Of a stretch of 35,396 nucleotides of DNA, positions 1 to 8,232 are shown one piece after another (the stretch's first letter is position 1; every line of letters starts with the position of its first letter). The translations under genes and the position numbers were made by a program. The stretch covers positions 1 to 35,396 of the forward strand of contig JAQBZB010000062.1 in NCBI GenBank assembly GCA_027622275.1. The letters are read 5' to 3'. The notes under the pieces are model-generated. The model saw only the letters and a program-made list of their open reading frames with translations. It was not told the DNA's origin and made no database searches. The DNA comes from Planctomycetota bacterium. GTDB taxonomy: Bacteria; Planctomycetota; Planctomycetia; Pirellulales; Pirellulaceae.

Positions 1-1740
1 CCACACTTCGACGTGTGTTCGGTCCAAATCTTCGAAGCAAGGAGGCTCGACTTCAGTGCGAATTCCCCATCACAAACAACTCTACTTGGGCTGTCCGGCC
101 ATCTCGCAAGTCACGCTCAATACCAATTGCAGAGACCGCATGATTCCGATTCTTCGCGGCCTGCAACATCTTTACTCGCAGCCAAAGCTCCGTCAGCAAG
201 CACTCGACTTGATCGAGCAGGATGTCCTCGGCGATGCCGATGCCAACCGCGGCCGACCTGGTATGACATTGTGGCAGATTCTCGTCCTCGCGTCAGTACG
301 CCAGGGATGCGATTGCACCTACGATCATTTGCAAGATCTGGCCGAGAACCACAACAACCTGCGGCACATCCTGCAAGTCTTCCAAGACTGGAAAGACGAG
401 CCTTTCGACTGGAGACGCATCCGTGACAACGTGTGTCTGGTCCAACCCGAAACGATCGAGAAGATCAATCACTTGATCGTCGCCGAGGGACATCGCCTGG
501 CACCCGCCGCCGTCGAAACAATCCGGGGCGATACGTTCGTCGCCGAGACCAACGTTCACTATCCCACCGAGTCGAGTTTGATCCTCGACGGTTTGCAGAA
601 GATCCTCACGTTGGCGCCGGAGTTGGCGAGCCTGCTCGGTCTGCTCGGCTGGCGGCAAGCCAAGTCGCTGTACAAGAAAGCGAAGCGGGCGGCCCGCGAG
701 ATCGGACGCGTGAAGAAGGGCCGCAACTATGAAGCTCGCTTGCAAGCCGGTTATGACAAGCTGCTGCAAATCACGGAGATGGTGTTGCCCCGGACGCAAG
801 ACTTGCTGGACCGAGCGCTGCAGAACCTGCCGACCGATGCCGATGTATTCGCCGCCGCGGAAGCCGCTAACTTGCTGAATGACTTGGTTTATTGGCACGC
901 GGCGACCACGCAGGTGTGCGGCACGGCTCGTCGTCGCGTGATGGAAGGCGAGAAGGTTCCCAACACGGATAAGCTGTTCAGCCTCTTCGAACCCGACACC
1001 GAACTCCTCATCCGCGGCAAAGCCGGCCAGCCGATTCAATACGGCCACAAGGTGTTGGTGATCGAAGATGCTTTGGGGTTTCTGTGTCATTACAAAATCG
1101 TGCCGCTGGCCACGGACGACCGCGATGTTCTGATCCCGGAAGTCACGTCGTTGCAGCAGCGTTTGGGAGGCCAGATCCAACGCGCGTCGTTCGATCGCGG
1201 CTTTCACTCTCCCGAGAATCAAACGCAGCTTGCCGAGTTGATCGCGCATCCTTGCTTGCCGAAGCCGGGCGTGAAGCAAGCGGCAGCGCAAGCGAGTCAG
1301 GCCTCGGTCGAGTTCCGTCAAGCCCGGCAGAAACATCCCGGCATCGAGTCGGCGATCGGTGCCTTGCAGTCGGGTAACGGCTTGGATCGTTGCCGCGACC
1401 ACAGCCAGATCGGTTATGCCCGTTACGTTGGCTTGGGAGTGTTGGGTCGCAACCTTCTGACCTTGGGCAAGCTGCTGTTGTCGCGTGAGCATCCGGACTG
1501 CATCGCCGCCGCGAGTTTGCGCGACGCAGCTTAGCTCAGTCGCCGTCACTGCCTCTTTCAGTTCCGTGCATCGCACCGGTCGGCAACACGTCTGCGCCCC
1601 GATCACCCCAAGACGCTCCATCACGTCATCTCACCGAGCATTCTCGCCTCAGCAGCCGCAAAAACGCCTCCTTGCCACCGCGCTCGCCCACGCCCACCAA
1701 CCGCAATTCAGAAAATCGCCCTTTTCCCGACAGGCACTAG
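1..1740 (+). mobile_element. Insertion sequence, ISNCY-type, left end outside the window
   Basis: The element carries one transposase gene and ends somewhere between that gene's stop and the hairpin next to rplQ. I could not locate terminal inverted repeats: only 55 bases lie upstream of the transposase start, so the left terminus is probably outside the window. The right boundary near 1740 is a guess. A sequence around 1708-1738 (a run of cccttttcccgacaggc) looks like an IS tip, but no partner is visible. The stretch 1535-1740 shows no supportable gene. Confidence 0.5.
56..1534 (+). CDS. ISNCY-family DDE transposase
   Basis: A 492-residue transposase that cuts and rejoins its IS element's DNA. 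The N-terminal pattern (MRIP..., then NCRD..IPILRGLQHLYS) and the motif ETNVHYPTESSLI are those I know from ISNCY-family transposases. A likely catalytic triad is visible: D159 in RGDTFVAETN, D380 in SFDRGFHS, and E431 in HPGIESAIGAL. The reading frame is intact, so it may be active. The start is GTG at 56, chosen because aaggagg sits about 10 bases upstream and the MRIP start matches the family. It faces rplQ tail to tail (convergent), so insertion should not disturb expression of the ribosomal cluster. The long antisense frame across it is a codon-bias shadow. Confidence 0.88.
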   Translation: MRIPHHKQLYLGCPAISQVTLNTNCRDRMIPILRGLQHLYSQPKLRQQALDLIEQDVLGDADANRGRPGMTLWQILVLASVRQGCDCTYDHLQDLAENHNNLRHILQVFQDWKDEPFDWRRIRDNVCLVQPETIEKINHLIVAEGHRLAPAAVETIRGDTFVAETNVHYPTESSLILDGLQKILTLAPELASLLGLLGWRQAKSLYKKAKRAAREIGRVKKGRNYEARLQAGYDKLLQITEMVLPRTQDLLDRALQNLPTDADVFAAAEAANLLNDLVYWHAATTQVCGTARRRVMEGEKVPNTDKLFSLFEPDTELLIRGKAGQPIQYGHKVLVIEDALGFLCHYKIVPLATDDRDVLIPEVTSLQQRLGGQIQRASFDRGFHSPENQTQLAELIAHPCLPKPGVKQAAAQASQASVEFRQARQKHPGIESAIGALQSGNGLDRCRDHSQIGYARYVGLGVLGRNLLTLGKLLLSREHPDCIAAASLRDAA

Positions 1741-1760
1741 CTACGAGGTGGAGGTTACGC

Positions 1761-1814
1761 GGCCGTTCGCTCAGCGACCGGAATTTAGAACGCTCGTTCG
1801 CGGAGCGAACGGCC
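1761..1814. repeat. Hairpin repeat after rplQ
   Basis: The 11-bp arms ggccgttcgct (1761-1771) and agcgaacggcc (1804-1814) are perfect inverted repeats. A smaller hairpin, gttcgc-gga-gcgaac, is nested in the right half (1796-1810). It begins 9 bases past the rplQ stop and could end the ribosomal transcript, but no T tract follows on the minus strand. It may instead be a REP-like dispersed repeat. Confidence 0.6.
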
Positions 1815-1822
1815 ACGTGGGA

Positions 1823-2491
1823 CTACTCGTCCTTCGAATCCGCTTCGGGCTCGTCAGAAGCGGCAGCGTCTTCAGACGCTGCTGATTCGGCCACGGCTTC
1901 GGTCGATGACTCTGACTCAGCTTCGTCATCGCCACCGAAGGACGGCTTCTCGCTACGAACAGTTTCTCGGTCGTGGACACCGACAAACTCGATGATGGCC
2001 TGTAGGCCAGCATCACCCAAACGCGGCTTTGCCAGACGCAACACGCGCGTGTAGCCACCATCGCGGTCGGCAAAGCGCGGAGCAATATCGTCAAAGAGAA
2101 TTTTCACGGCTTGCTTGTCCCCGAGCAACTGCAATGCACGCCGTCGAGCAGCCACCGTGGGTGCAATGGCTGCGCACCACTTCTGCCACTGATCGCTGGA
2201 ACGCCACTGCTTCCACTCGGAACTGCCACGTTCGGCCGTCGTTGCGAACTGTTCTGCGTTCTCTTGGTGCTTGAGAGAATGACGGGCAATCGTGATGCAC
2301 TTCTCGACCAGCGGACGGACTTCCTTGGCCTTGTGCAACGTCGTGGTGACGCGTCCTTTGACCTTAGGTTGGTTCGCATCGAACTCGGCATCTCGTTCTG
2401 TCAGAATCAAGCTACTCGCCAAATTGCGCAACATCGCGCGGCGATGGCTTGGGGATCGTCCTAGGATTCGGCCTCGTCGTCGGTGTCGCAT
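1823..2491 (-). CDS. rplQ: 50S ribosomal protein L17, extended
   Basis: Large-subunit protein at the polypeptide exit-tunnel side, and last gene of the cluster. The N-terminus (MRHRRRGRILGR.PSHRRAM) is the classic L17 signature, and the core resumes at RFADRDGGYTRVLRL. At 222 residues it is much longer than the usual 115-140. About 45 extra residues, rich in Trp, Gln and Glu, separate the two conserved halves (around residues 80-125). A low-complexity Glu/Ser/Ala tail fills roughly residues 185-222. The ribosome-binding site is weak, which fits translational coupling to rpoA 38 bases upstream. The extension is probably lineage-specific, since the frame is clean throughout. Confidence 0.95.
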   Translation of the reverse strand: MRHRRRGRILGRSPSHRRAMLRNLASSLILTERDAEFDANQPKVKGRVTTTLHKAKEVRPLVEKCITIARHSLKHQENAEQFATTAERGSSEWKQWRSSDQWQKWCAAIAPTVAARRRALQLLGDKQAVKILFDDIAPRFADRDGGYTRVLRLAKPRLGDAGLQAIIEFVGVHDRETVRSEKPSFGGDDEAESESSTEAVAESAASEDAAASDEPEADSKDE

Positions 2492-2529
2492 GGCTTCAGT
2501 GCGTCCCGTGTGTGCTCGATGACTTGTTG

Positions 2530-3525
2530 TTAGAAACGTGCTGGTTGTGCCGCGGGCACTCGCATGCCCAAATGCATGCCCAACTCTGTCAGCTTCTCAC
2601 GAACTTCGGTCATCGTTGTATCGCCGAAGTTGCGAACTTCCAGAAGCTGATCTTCGGTTCGCAGAACCAGATCACGAACCGTATTGATGTTCTCTGACTC
2701 GAGGCAATTCATTGCTCGAGCCGACAGTTTAAGTTCCGCCAAGCTGAGATTCAATTTCGACTCAAGCGCTGCATCGGCTCCCCCACTTGATGCGCGCGGA
2801 GCGGAATACACCTTGGGGCCTAGCTCGACATACTGCACGAACGGGTTGAGGTGTTTACGAAGGATCTTGGCCGCTTCAACCAGAGCCATCTCCGGATGTA
2901 CCGAACCGTTGGTCCAAATATCGAGATTCAATTTGTCGTAGTTGGTTTTCTGTCCAACACGAGTCTCCTCAATCTCGTAACGAACTCGAGTTACGGGGCT
3001 GTAGACTGCGTCGATCGGAATGATTCCGATCTCGTGTTCGCCCGAACTGTGCTCCGTCGCTGGAACGTAACCCCGGCCATTCTCGACAACCATTTCCATC
3101 ATGAATGGAACATTATCGGTGAGCGTCGCGATCACATGATCCTTGTTAATGATCTCGACGTCCGCATCGACTTGCACGTCCGCACCAGTGATCACGCCCG
3201 CTTCACTCTTTTCGACCGTGATGACGCGCGTTGAATCGCTGTGATTCTTGACGACGAGCGACTTGACGTTCAAGACGATGTCGGTGACATCCTCTAGAAT
3301 CCCAGGAATCGTCGAGAATTCATGTTGGGCACCGCGGATTTTGATCTGAGTTACCGCGCTGCCTTCCAAACTGGAAAGGAGGATACGACGAAGGCTATTG
3401 CCAATCGTCACGCCGAATCCCCGTTCGAACGGCTCTGCAACGAACTTTCCGTACGTTGCCGACAACGAGTCCTTGTCACAGTCCACTACACTCGGCAGTT
3501 CCAAACCACGCCATCGAATATGCAT
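2530..3525 (-). CDS. rpoA: DNA-directed RNA polymerase subunit alpha
   Basis: The alpha subunit nucleates RNA polymerase assembly and contacts upstream promoter DNA and activators. At 331 residues it is the usual length. The N-terminal dimerisation domain (about 1-235) contains [21 protein letters not shown] short linker leads to the C-terminal domain (about 260-320), with [16 protein letters not shown], which keeps the DNA-contacting Arg, and [15 protein letters not shown]. The frame is open back to 3558, but I start at ATG 3525 ([11 protein letters not shown]) because AGGGAG lies 8 bases before it and family members begin there. rpsD, which precedes rpoA in many bacteria, is absent; rpsK is the direct neighbour. 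Confidence 0.97.
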   Translation of the reverse strand: MHIRWRGLELPSVVDCDKDSLSATYGKFVAEPFERGFGVTIGNSLRRILLSSLEGSAVTQIKIRGAQHEFSTIPGILEDVTDIVLNVKSLVVKNHSDSTRVITVEKSEAGVITGADVQVDADVEIINKDHVIATLTDNVPFMMEMVVENGRGYVPATEHSSGEHEIGIIPIDAVYSPVTRVRYEIEETRVGQKTNYDKLNLDIWTNGSVHPEMALVEAAKILRKHLNPFVQYVELGPKVYSAPRASSGGADAALESKLNLSLAELKLSARAMNCLESENINTVRDLVLRTEDQLLEVRNFGDTTMTEVREKLTELGMHLGMRVPAAQPARF

Positions 3526-3594
3526 CAGTCGTCTCCCTAGAACGATGTCGCTGAGCAATCAGCGAACATGAGAAATCCGGTGCAAAAGTTTATC

Positions 3595-3975
3595 CTAGAC
3601 TCGCCGCTTTTTTCGAGGACGACATCCGTTGTGGGGAATCGGGGTACAGTCTTCGATCAACTTCACGTTCAAGCCAGCAGACTGAAGTGATGTGATCGCG
3701 CTTTCACGTCCCGAGCCAGGCCCTTTGACGCGGACCTCCACGTCTTTCATTCCAAACTTTGTCGCCTTTTCAGCGGCCTGCTGCGCGGCACACTGTCCGG
3801 CAAACGGCGTACTTTTTCGACTTCCCTTAAAACCGGAAGTCCCCGCACTGGCCCAACACAATGTATCACCTTTGCTATCCGTGATCGTAACCGTCGTGTT
3901 GTTGAAAGTCGCTTTGATGTGGGCGACACCAACTGTCACATTACGCCGAACTCTTCGCTTCTTCGTCTTCGCCAC
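3595..3975 (-). CDS. rpsK: 30S ribosomal protein S11
   Basis: Small-subunit platform protein that, with S7, shapes the mRNA exit region. The 126 residues carry the family core: [16 protein letters not shown], then [17 protein letters not shown], and the C-terminal [18 protein letters not shown]. Translation starts at GTG (3975), supported by AGGAG about 9 bases upstream. It lies 46 bases downstream of rpsM and precedes rpoA directly, without the rpsD usually found between them. Confidence 0.97.
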   Translation of the reverse strand: MAKTKKRRVRRNVTVGVAHIKATFNNTTVTITDSKGDTLCWASAGTSGFKGSRKSTPFAGQCAAQQAAEKATKFGMKDVEVRVKGPGSGRESAITSLQSAGLNVKLIEDCTPIPHNGCRPRKKRRV

Positions 3976-4021
3976 GAGGGAGAACTCCTATGAATACCTT
4001 GGACGTGTGGTCAACTGAAGC

Positions 4022-4405
4022 TTACTTCAGATCCTTCACGCCCTTCTTACCGGCGACTGTCTTCTTGGGGCCTTTGCGAGTACGAGCGTTGGTTCTGGTT
4101 CGCTGACCACGCACGGGCAAGCCGACACGATGTCGAATACCTCGATAGCACTTCACATCACGCAGCCGCGTGATCGATTGTTGTACCTGGCGCCGTAACG
4201 GGCCTTCGACGACGTAATCCCGCTCGAGTAGTGCGGCCAATCGGCCGAGTTCATCGTCCGCCAGTTCACGCGCCTTCCGGGCGGGATCAACGCCAGCCTT
4301 GTGGCACAAATCTCGAGCCGTCTTGGGACCGACACCGTACAGATAGGTCAAAGAAACGACTGCTGCTTTGTCGTTTGGAATATCAACACCGAGCAAACGA
4401 GGCAT
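4022..4405 (-). CDS. rpsM: 30S ribosomal protein S13
   Basis: Head protein of the small subunit that forms intersubunit bridges and contacts the P-site tRNA through its C-terminal tail. At 127 residues it has the normal length. The start MPRLLGVDIPN is followed by the helix-hairpin-helix region LTYLYGVGPKTARDLC, then CYRGIRHRVGLPVRGQRT, and ends in a Lys-rich tail. The ATG has GAGGAG 10-15 bases upstream. It follows rpmJ, as in most bacterial alpha operons. Confidence 0.97.
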   Translation of the reverse strand: MPRLLGVDIPNDKAAVVSLTYLYGVGPKTARDLCHKAGVDPARKARELADDELGRLAALLERDYVVEGPLRRQVQQSITRLRDVKCYRGIRHRVGLPVRGQRTRTNARTRKGPKKTVAGKKGVKDLK

Positions 4406-4456
4406 CTATTTGTCGCTCCTCACAAGTACCGAGTGACCCAACATGGACTCTCGCCT

Positions 4457-4573
4457 CTAACCTTGACGTTGCTTATGGCGTGGATTGGTGCTGCAAACGA
4501 CATACACGCGGCCCTTGCGACGTACGACTTTGCAATTCTCGCACACACGCTTAACGCTGGCACGTACTTTCAT
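4457..4573 (-). CDS. rpmJ: 50S ribosomal protein L36, zinc-binding form
   Basis: A 38-residue protein of the large subunit that binds 23S rRNA near the peptidyl transferase region. The translation begins [17 protein letters not shown], continues [10 protein letters not shown] and ends NPRHKQRQG with TAG at 4457-4459. The ligands C11, C14, C27 and H33 are all present, so this is the zinc-containing (C+) form. It lies between secY and rpsM, as in many bacteria, although adk, map and infA, often found in this gap, are missing. A candidate promoter lies about 35 bases upstream of its start. Confidence 0.95.
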   Translation of the reverse strand: MKVRASVKRVCENCKVVRRKGRVYVVCSTNPRHKQRQG

Positions 4574-4607
4574 CACTCATCCCCAATCCGCTCAAGTAAA
4601 GCGTGTC

Positions 4608-4637
4608 AGTATATGATCTTTTTTGTCTAGTCTTCAA
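4608..4637 (-). promoter_or_regulatory. Candidate internal promoter before rpmJ
   Basis: On the minus strand, TTGAAG (complement of 4632-4637) and TATACT (complement of 4608-4613) are separated by 18 bases, close to the sigma-70 pattern. Initiation near 4600 would give a leader of about 28 bases before rpmJ. The 162-base gap between secY and rpmJ otherwise holds no gene, and the promoter would let the alpha segment (rpmJ to rplQ) be transcribed separately. Evidence is sequence match only. Confidence 0.4.
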
Positions 4638-4735
4638 GGCCCACTTGGACAAACTTTCGAAAATGCCCGTTCTTACGGCAGTTCGAGCCGCCCCGGCGGC
4701 ATGTCGTCGGCCGTCCGAGTCGCAGATGCGATAGA

Positions 4736-6109
4736 CTACCCTTCCAAGAGACCTCGGTAGTTCCGCATGACCAAGTGGCTGTCGATCTTCTGGACGAGAT
4801 CGAAGGCAACGCTAACCGCAATCAGCAAACCAGTGCCGCCGTAGAAGCTCGCAATCTGGAAATCGACCCCCAGCGAACCGGAGATCATCGTCGGCACGAT
4901 CGCCACGAGTGCCAGGAAGCCAGCCCCCACGTACGTGATCCGCACCATCACCTTTTCAAGATAGTCAGCGGTACGTTTGCCGGGACGATAGCCCGGAATG
5001 AACGTGCCGTAGTCCTTTAGATTCTCCGCCATCTCTTTCGGATTAAATGTAATTGCCGTCCAGAAGTAGCAGAAGAAGTAGATCAAGACGACGTACAGCA
5101 AGTTGTATGTGAACGACAAGCCTCCGCCTAACATCCGCCCCAACGCGCCAAAGACGTCTTGCACTCCACCCGACGTAACATTGGCGATCGCCCCGAATAC
5201 CATCGTCGGCAGCATTAAAAGACTGCTGGCAAAAATGATTGGCATCACGCCCGCTTGGTTAATTCGCAATGGAAGGTGCTGCCGCGTTCCCCCGTACACC
5301 CGACGACCGCGGACATGCTTTGCACTTTGTGTCGGAATTCGTCGTTGGCCCAACGTGATAAAGACAACGCCAAACACCACCGCCACAAACAGAAAGCACA
5401 GAACAATCAACGTCTCGATGCCAGTTCGTGAAGATTGGAACCCAAGCAATTCCAAATCGGCATTCTTGATCAGATTAATCATCGCCCCTGGCATCCGGGC
5501 GAGAATACCAGCCATAATCAGCAAACTGATACCGTTGCCGATACCAAATTCGTCGATCTGCTCACCAAGCCACATCAAAAAGATCGTGCCGCAGGTCATT
5601 GTGACGACGGAGGTCAACTGCCAGCCGAAAGACAAGCTCGTTGGGTCAGTTGGGTCGGACAAGAACTGTGCAGCAATCATTCCAACACCGCTTCTCGGCT
5701 GCATGATCGCCCAGAGATAGAACCAACTCTGCACGAAACAAAGCAACACCGTCACATAACGCGTGTACTCGTTAATCTTCTTTCGACCGGTCTCGCCTTC
5801 CTTTTTAAGCGCTTCAAGCGGCTTCCACACGCTGCCCAACAACTGAAAGATAATCGACGCCGAGATGTAGGGCATGATGCCCAAACCAAAGATCGTCGCC
5901 TTCTGCAGGTCGCTCGCCGCAAAGATCGCAACCTTATCGACAAAGTCACCGAAGGTACTCTGTGTGGTGGTGGAGGCCATTGCACTTTGGTCGATGATCG
6001 GCAGCGTAATCTGAAAGCCGACTCGATAGATCCCGAGAAAGATCAGCGTCAGGAAAATCTTCTGACGCAATTCGGGAATCGTAAAGACAACGCGAAGCTT
6101 CTCCCACAT
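4736..6109 (-). CDS. secY: Protein translocase subunit SecY
   Basis: Forms the protein-conducting channel of the inner membrane with SecE and SecG. The 457 residues fit the family (420-460) and contain about ten hydrophobic segments. Recognisable stretches are the N-terminal MWEKLRVVFTIPELRQKIFL, then GIMPYISASIIFQLL, GNGISLLIMAGI in the middle, a basic loop with the cytoplasmic TLGQRRIPTQSAKH, FYGGTGLLIAVSVAFD and the C-terminal RNYRGLLEG. It ends the spc portion after rplO, with a 123-base gap that contains a hairpin repeat. That gap has no strong ribosome-binding site, only AGGGA about 12 bases ahead. Confidence 0.97.
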   Translation of the reverse strand: MWEKLRVVFTIPELRQKIFLTLIFLGIYRVGFQITLPIIDQSAMASTTTQSTFGDFVDKVAIFAASDLQKATIFGLGIMPYISASIIFQLLGSVWKPLEALKKEGETGRKKINEYTRYVTVLLCFVQSWFYLWAIMQPRSGVGMIAAQFLSDPTDPTSLSFGWQLTSVVTMTCGTIFLMWLGEQIDEFGIGNGISLLIMAGILARMPGAMINLIKNADLELLGFQSSRTGIETLIVLCFLFVAVVFGVVFITLGQRRIPTQSAKHVRGRRVYGGTRQHLPLRINQAGVMPIIFASSLLMLPTMVFGAIANVTSGGVQDVFGALGRMLGGGLSFTYNLLYVVLIYFFCYFWTAITFNPKEMAENLKDYGTFIPGYRPGKRTADYLEKVMVRITYVGAGFLALVAIVPTMISGSLGVDFQIASFYGGTGLLIAVSVAFDLVQKIDSHLVMRNYRGLLEG

Positions 6110-6152
6110 GATATCGATCCGTCCCTAGTCAAGTAGAGGGCTCGTTCAACGG

Positions 6153-6209
6153 AGGTAGCCGGACTCGTGAGAGTTCGGGAACCCAGAAGCCTCACGACTT
6201 CTGCTACCT
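6153..6209. repeat. REP-like imperfect hairpin between rplO and secY
   Basis: Two arms of about 28 bases, starting aggtagccggactcgtgag at 6153 and ending gacttctgctacct at 6209, are imperfect inverted repeats. Aligned against each other they share aggtagc, tcgtgag and a ttc-ggg end, with about six mismatches. The repeat sits inside the ribosomal cluster, in the 123-base rplO-secY gap. It lacks a T run, so it is not a convincing terminator. Confidence 0.6.
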
Positions 6210-6232
6210 TTAAAACGAAGCCTGACGAAGCC

Positions 6233-6721
6233 CTACGACTTCGCCTGCTTCTTCTTTTCTTCCACCGAAGTCTTGCCGGGAAGAACCACAACCTCGCCGC
6301 CGGCATTCTCAATCTTCTCGCGAGCCGAGGCACTGAATCGGTGACCGCAAACTTTGAGCTTCTTCGTCAGCTCGCCGTCGCCAAGGATTTTTAAGATATC
6401 GTAGCGAACCTTGGCAAGATCCTTTTCGCGCAGCAACTGAAGCGTGACTTCATCGCCAGCATTGAAAGCACTGTCGAGGTCACCGACGTTCACGACCGCC
6501 ACGTTCAGGGCAAACTTGTTGTTAAACCCACGCTTCGGAATTCGCCGAACAATCGGAGTGCTTCCACCCTCGAAAACCGGAAGGGCCGAATATCCACGAT
6601 TGGACCTTTGGCCTTTGTGTCCACGACCAGCCGTCTTGCCATGTCCAGATCCGGGACCGCGCCCGAGTCGCTTTCGTTTCTTGAATTTCGTGATGCCACG
6701 ATGTACGTCGTTCAAATTCAT
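6233..6721 (-). CDS. rplO: 50S ribosomal protein L15
   Basis: Late-assembly protein of the large subunit. The Gly/Arg-rich N-terminus (KRLGRGPGSGHGKTAGRGHK) binds 23S rRNA; the globular part contains GGSTPIVRRIPKRGF and a C-terminal SASAREKIENAGG motif. It has 162 residues, slightly longer than the usual 144-150, because of a Lys-rich tail. The ATG overlaps the rpsE stop by four bases (ATGA), so the two are translationally coupled. L30 (rpmD), which lies between S5 and L15 in most bacteria, is absent. Confidence 0.97.
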   Translation of the reverse strand: MNLNDVHRGITKFKKRKRLGRGPGSGHGKTAGRGHKGQRSNRGYSALPVFEGGSTPIVRRIPKRGFNNKFALNVAVVNVGDLDSAFNAGDEVTLQLLREKDLAKVRYDILKILGDGELTKKLKVCGHRFSASAREKIENAGGEVVVLPGKTSVEEKKKQAKS

Positions 6722-7203
6722 GACAGCGAAACTCCCCGGAGTCGTTCGATCTCTTGTTTCGTTCTGAGTTTGCTCAGTGCGTCGAAAGTTGCCTTGACCA
6801 AGGTGATTGGGTTATTGGTCCCAATGCTTTTGGTAAGAATGTTGTGAATGCCAGCCGCTTCGCAGACTGCGCGAACCGCCGCTCCAGCGATGATCCCAGT
6901 ACCAGGCCCGGCCGGAACCAAAATGACGGTACCGGCACCGAAATGTCCCTTCACGACGTGCGGCACCGTACCTTCCTGGACGGGAACGTCAACCTGCTCG
7001 CGTGAAGCCTGTTTGGTAGCCTTCTCGACGCTTGGCGGAACTTCGTTCGCCTTCCCGTACCCCCAGCCGACTTTGCCGCGACCGTTTCCGACGACAACCA
7101 TCGCGGCGAAGCTAAACCGACGGCCACCCTTCACGACGGCGGCACAACGGCGAATTTTCACCGTCCGTTCGAGATCTTGAGAATGCGATGAGTCTGTAGA
7201 CAC
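6718..7203 (-). CDS. rpsE: 30S ribosomal protein S5
   Basis: Small-subunit protein at the mRNA entry site, involved in decoding accuracy and helicase activity. The 161 residues have the double-stranded-RNA-binding fold: VKIRRCAAVVKGGRRFSFAA, VVGNGRGKVGWGYGKANEVP, then the C-terminal domain LVPAGPGTGIIAGAAVRAV. It starts with GTG at 7203, with GGAG 12 bases upstream. Its stop overlaps the rplO start, with no rpmD between them. Confidence 0.97.
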   Translation of the reverse strand: MSTDSSHSQDLERTVKIRRCAAVVKGGRRFSFAAMVVVGNGRGKVGWGYGKANEVPPSVEKATKQASREQVDVPVQEGTVPHVVKGHFGAGTVILVPAGPGTGIIAGAAVRAVCEAAGIHNILTKSIGTNNPITLVKATFDALSKLRTKQEIERLRGVSLS

Positions 7204-7237
7204 GGCCTGTTCGCTCCGATGGATTCTTGATGTTGCG

Positions 7238-7606
7238 TTAGAGGGTCAGTCCGGCTTCGCGAGCGGCATCCGCCAAAGCGGCGATGCGTCCGTGATACTT
7301 CGAGGATCCGCGATCAAGTCGAACGGTTTTGATTCCCGCGGCCAACGCGCGTTCGGCGATTGTCTTGCCGATCGCTTGAGCCGCATCCTTATTGCCACCG
7401 TTCGAAACGGACTCACGAAGATCCTTATCTCGCGTGCTGACGGATACTAATGTTGTTTTTGCGACATCGTCAATCAGCTGACAACCAATATGCTTGTTGC
7501 TGCGATAGATGCACATGCGAGGCATCTCGCCATCACCGCGAAGTTTCTTTCTCACGCGGAAACGACGACGCTCACGTTGCTGTTGGAGAAATTTGTTCTT
7601 ATCCAC
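7238..7606 (-). CDS. rplR: 50S ribosomal protein L18
   Basis: Binds 5S rRNA together with L5 and L25 and anchors it to the central protuberance. The 122 residues include the basic N-terminus (RERRRFRVRKKLRG), RMCIYRSNKHIGCQLIDD and the C-terminal RGSSKYHGRIAALADAAREA. It starts with GTG at 7606, with AGAGGAA about 8 bases upstream. It keeps the normal spc order, between rplF and rpsE. Confidence 0.96.
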   Translation of the reverse strand: MDKNKFLQQQRERRRFRVRKKLRGDGEMPRMCIYRSNKHIGCQLIDDVAKTTLVSVSTRDKDLRESVSNGGNKDAAQAIGKTIAERALAAGIKTVRLDRGSSKYHGRIAALADAAREAGLTL

Positions 7607-7623
7607 GACCGGTTCCTCTTATA

Positions 7624-8166
7624 CTATGTAGCCGATTTACCCGGCTTGATCTTCACATGCTCGCCTTGATAGCGAATTCCCTTACCCTTGTAGGGCTCCG
7701 GCTTTCGACAAGCTCGGACTTCCGCCGCGAACTGTCCAACCATCTGTTTGTCGCAACCCTTCACGACGACATGCGTCTGATCAGGACAGCTGACGTCCAG
7801 GCCATTGGGAACCTTCTTCTTGATCTCGTTCGCAAACCCGACACGCAGGCTCAAGGTATCACCTTGCAGCGATCCGATGTAGCCGACGCCAATGATCTCC
7901 AGTCGCTTTTCATAGCCGTTCTTCACACCGATGATCATGTTATTGATCAGGGACCGTGTGAGGCCGTGATAGGCTCGTACTTCGCGATCATCGGAATCAC
8001 GACTGACAGAGATCTCTTTCGCGCCTTCGTCAACAGCAATCTTCACTTCCGGACGATGCTCGTACTGCAGTTTTCCGAGCGGTCCTTCGACAGTAATGAC
8101 ACGATCTTGCACGGCGACTTTCACGCCTTCCAACACCGATACAGGCTTATTCCCAATACGTGACAT
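7624..8166 (-). CDS. rplF: 50S ribosomal protein L6
   Basis: Large-subunit protein near the factor-binding region and the sarcin-ricin loop. The 180 residues match the family length and show the two duplicated domains: MSRIGNKPVSVLEGV with TVEGPLGKL in the first half, and the signature PEPYKGKGIRYQGEHVKIKPG at the C-terminus. The order rpsH-rplF-rplR is conventional. An ATG start is used. Confidence 0.97.
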   Translation of the reverse strand: MSRIGNKPVSVLEGVKVAVQDRVITVEGPLGKLQYEHRPEVKIAVDEGAKEISVSRDSDDREVRAYHGLTRSLINNMIIGVKNGYEKRLEIIGVGYIGSLQGDTLSLRVGFANEIKKKVPNGLDVSCPDQTHVVVKGCDKQMVGQFAAEVRACRKPEPYKGKGIRYQGEHVKIKPGKSAT

Positions 8167-8232
8167 CGTTACGTCGATTCGCTCAAGTTCGTTGCTAACA
8201 CAGTACCCAGTTACTACTACGCTTCTTAGTTA

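Noticed and set aside
293-1624. 443-residue open frame opposite the transposase gene
   Set aside because: It mirrors the transposase in codon bias, has no family features and no ribosome-binding site.
4574-4735. infA, map or adk between secY and rpmJ
   Set aside because: The gap is too small for map or adk, and no frame reads like IF-1.
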